Assembly: GCA_004346725.1 (NCBI GenBank)
Contig: SMDE01000005.1
Location: forward strand, 186,001-250,000
Source of the DNA: Phytobacter diazotrophicus
GTDB taxonomy: Bacteria > Pseudomonadota > Gammaproteobacteria > Enterobacterales > Enterobacteriaceae
Reading direction: 5' to 3'
Length of the DNA stretch: 64,000 bases
The notes below the pieces were generated by a model. The model searched no databases. It was not told the origin of the DNA and worked only from the letters and a program-made list of their open reading frames with translations. Both the position numbers and the translations under genes were made by a program. Below, one piece after another: positions 62,701-64,000 of the stretch. Position 1 is the first letter of the stretch. Each line of letters begins with the position of its first letter.

Positions 62701-64000
62701 TTAGCGCATGATGCGATCATCCACGTAGTTGCGCTTGTCCGGCGCAGGCGGAAAATATTGATACAACCAGGTCTCGCTGATCGCATCCCCCTGACAGCGC
62801 AGGAAGAGGCGCATTTCAACCGGGTCGGTGGAGTTGGACGTTGGGTACCAGTCGAACAGAATACGGTAGCCGTCGAAAGGCTCAACATACAGGATTTCAA
62901 CCTGTTTGGCTTCCCCGTTAGACAAGGTGATAACCGGTTCAATCCCCTTCGGTGCAGCGGCTTTCAGGTCACCACCGACAAAATCAATGGCGAAACGGCG
63001 CGCCCATTTTTCCGGGTAATGCTCGCCAGGCGCCCACCCTTCCGGGAAGCCGCCCATACCGGTACGGGTGGCATAGACACGCGCCAGCGGCGAGCGTACC
63101 GGCGGCATTGCGCTCCAGTACAGACGATACTGGAATGCCAGCTCATCACCCGAACGAACCGGTTTCTCCGGCTGCCAGAAACAGACCACGTTATCCAGGG
63201 TTTCACCGGTGGTCGGGATTTCCATTAATCCAACGCTGCCCTTACCCCATTGGTTACGCGGCTCGACCCACAGGCTTGGGCGTTTGTTATACCAGCCCAT
63301 TACGTCCTGATAGTGAGAGAAGTCGCGGTCAAGTTGCAGTAAACCAAAGCCTTTCGGGTTGTTGTCCAAAAAGGCATTGAATTGCAGTTTCTGCGGATTG
63401 TTCAGAGGGCGGCAAACCCACTCCCCGTTCCCACGCCACATGGCCAGACGGTCGGAGTCATGGATCTGCGGATGAATGGTGTCGCACACGCGACGTTCAT
63501 TGTTACCGCAGCTAAACATACTGGTCATCGGCGCGATACCCAGTTGTTTGATGTCTTTACGCGCATACAGGTGGTTATCCACCTCCATGATCACCTGGCT
63601 CTGTTCACAGTGGATCACGAATTTGTAGGCCCCGGTCAGACTCGGGCTGTCGAGCAACGTATAGACCGTAAAAGAGGTATCAGAGGCTTTCGCCGTTTCA
63701 AACCAGAAGGCGGTAAAATCCGGGAACTCTTCCGGTGTGTCTGTAAAGGTGTCGATTGCCGCACCACGTGCGGAAAGCCCGTACTGGTAAGTACTGTCTA
63801 CCGCACGGAAATAGCTGGCGCCCAGGAAAGAGACAATATCGCGACGAGCCAGTTCAGGCGCTTTAAAGGCGCGGAAACCGGCAAACCCCAGATCGCTCTG
63901 CCCTTCAAGCTGCTTCGTATCGACGCCTGCATCATGGTAGTTAAACAATTCAGGACGGAAATGAATCTCACGCGCCTGTTGGGTTGCGGGATCAAGCGAG
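62701..64000 (-). CDS. opgD: Glucan biosynthesis protein OpgD (MdoD), N-terminus beyond window
   Basis: About 433 codons of open frame reach the right edge, covering the C-terminal three quarters of a protein that in E. coli has about 551 residues. The frame remains open through 64000 (coding [25 protein letters not shown]). Motifs of the OpgG/OpgD family are clear: [46 protein letters not shown] and [24 protein letters not shown]. It acts in the periplasm on osmoregulated glucan. The real start and Tat leader are not visible. Confidence 0.92.
   Translation of the reverse strand, partial: SLDPATQQAREIHFRPELFNYHDAGVDTKQLEGQSDLGFAGFRAFKAPELARRDIVSFLGASYFRAVDSTYQYGLSARGAAIDTFTDTPEEFPDFTAFWFETAKASDTSFTVYTLLDSPSLTGAYKFVIHCEQSQVIMEVDNHLYARKDIKQLGIAPMTSMFSCGNNERRVCDTIHPQIHDSDRLAMWRGNGEWVCRPLNNPQKLQFNAFLDNNPKGFGLLQLDRDFSHYQDVMGWYNKRPSLWVEPRNQWGKGSVGLMEIPTTGETLDNVVCFWQPEKPVRSGDELAFQYRLYWSAMPPVRSPLARVYATRTGMGGFPEGWAPGEHYPEKWARRFAIDFVGGDLKAAAPKGIEPVITLSNGEAKQVEILYVEPFDGYRILFDWYPTSNSTDPVEMRLFLRCQGDAISETWLYQYFPPAPDKRNYVDDRIMR

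Overview
The window looks like chromosomal DNA of a member of the Enterobacteriaceae in the Salmonella/Citrobacter/Enterobacter/Kosakonia range. Gene after gene matches, by my memory of E. coli K-12 and Salmonella proteins, the yncG-ansP-yncE-pqqU-mcbR-curA-mnaT-ydcZ-ydcY-ortT-patD-ydcVUTSR-rlhA-sutR-ydcO-ydcL-tehB-ydcK-rimL-opgD stretch (about 32 min of the E. coli map). The srfABC operon, which K-12 lacks, sits between ydcY and ortT. No database search was possible, so names rest on recognised sequence, motifs and gene order. I saw no insertion sequence, integrase, phage module, tRNA, rRNA or CRISPR array.

Layout. 0-3.6 kb: the tail of a probable GGDEF protein, a YbiC-like dehydrogenase, yddH, a REP/BIME cluster, pptA, yncG and a P-loop kinase. 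3.6-8.0 kb: a hexarate (L-talarate/galactarate) module made of a LacI regulator, the dehydratase and an MFS transporter, with two identical 16-bp operators. 8.0-14.7 kb: a seven-gene minus-strand operon (ABC amino-acid importer, GNAT, two flavin monooxygenases, M20 amidohydrolase) whose composition matches the N-acetylate / oxidise / deacetylate routes for S-substituted cysteines known from Bacillus. 15.2-26.2 kb: ansP, yncE, Fur box, pqqU, an HBM-type chemoreceptor with a sigma-28 promoter, mcbR, curA, an XRE-cupin regulator, mnaT-ydcZ and ydcY.

26.2-37.9 kb: an orphan DppA-like binding protein, srfABC, a tandem pair of OrtT/GhoT membrane peptides and a patch of small unknown genes. 37.9-45.0 kb: patD-ydcVUTS (putrescine-type uptake and gamma-aminobutyraldehyde oxidation) with the MocR regulator ydcR. 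45.2-50.5 kb: a cyanide-insensitive-type bd oxidase (two large subunits plus a 42-residue small subunit), a soluble FIST-domain chemoreceptor with its own sigma-28 promoter, and a His/Pro/Asp-rich exported protein. 50.6-64 kb: rlhA, sutR/ydcO, an AraC/EamA pair, ydcL, a DppA paralogue divergent from a PepT-like tripeptidase, tehB without tehA, ydcK, rimL and opgD cut by the window edge.

Themes are nutrient scavenging (hexarates, S-modified cysteines, asparagine, peptides, polyamines, PQQ), chemotaxis, and accessory genes inserted between conserved core genes. The most unusual items are the S-substituted cysteine operon, the srfABC trio with its degenerate P-loop, the FIST chemoreceptor with a recognisable flagellar promoter, the paired membrane toxins, the 40-codon ORF between operator and transporter, and the small-gene patch with its nested inverted repeat.
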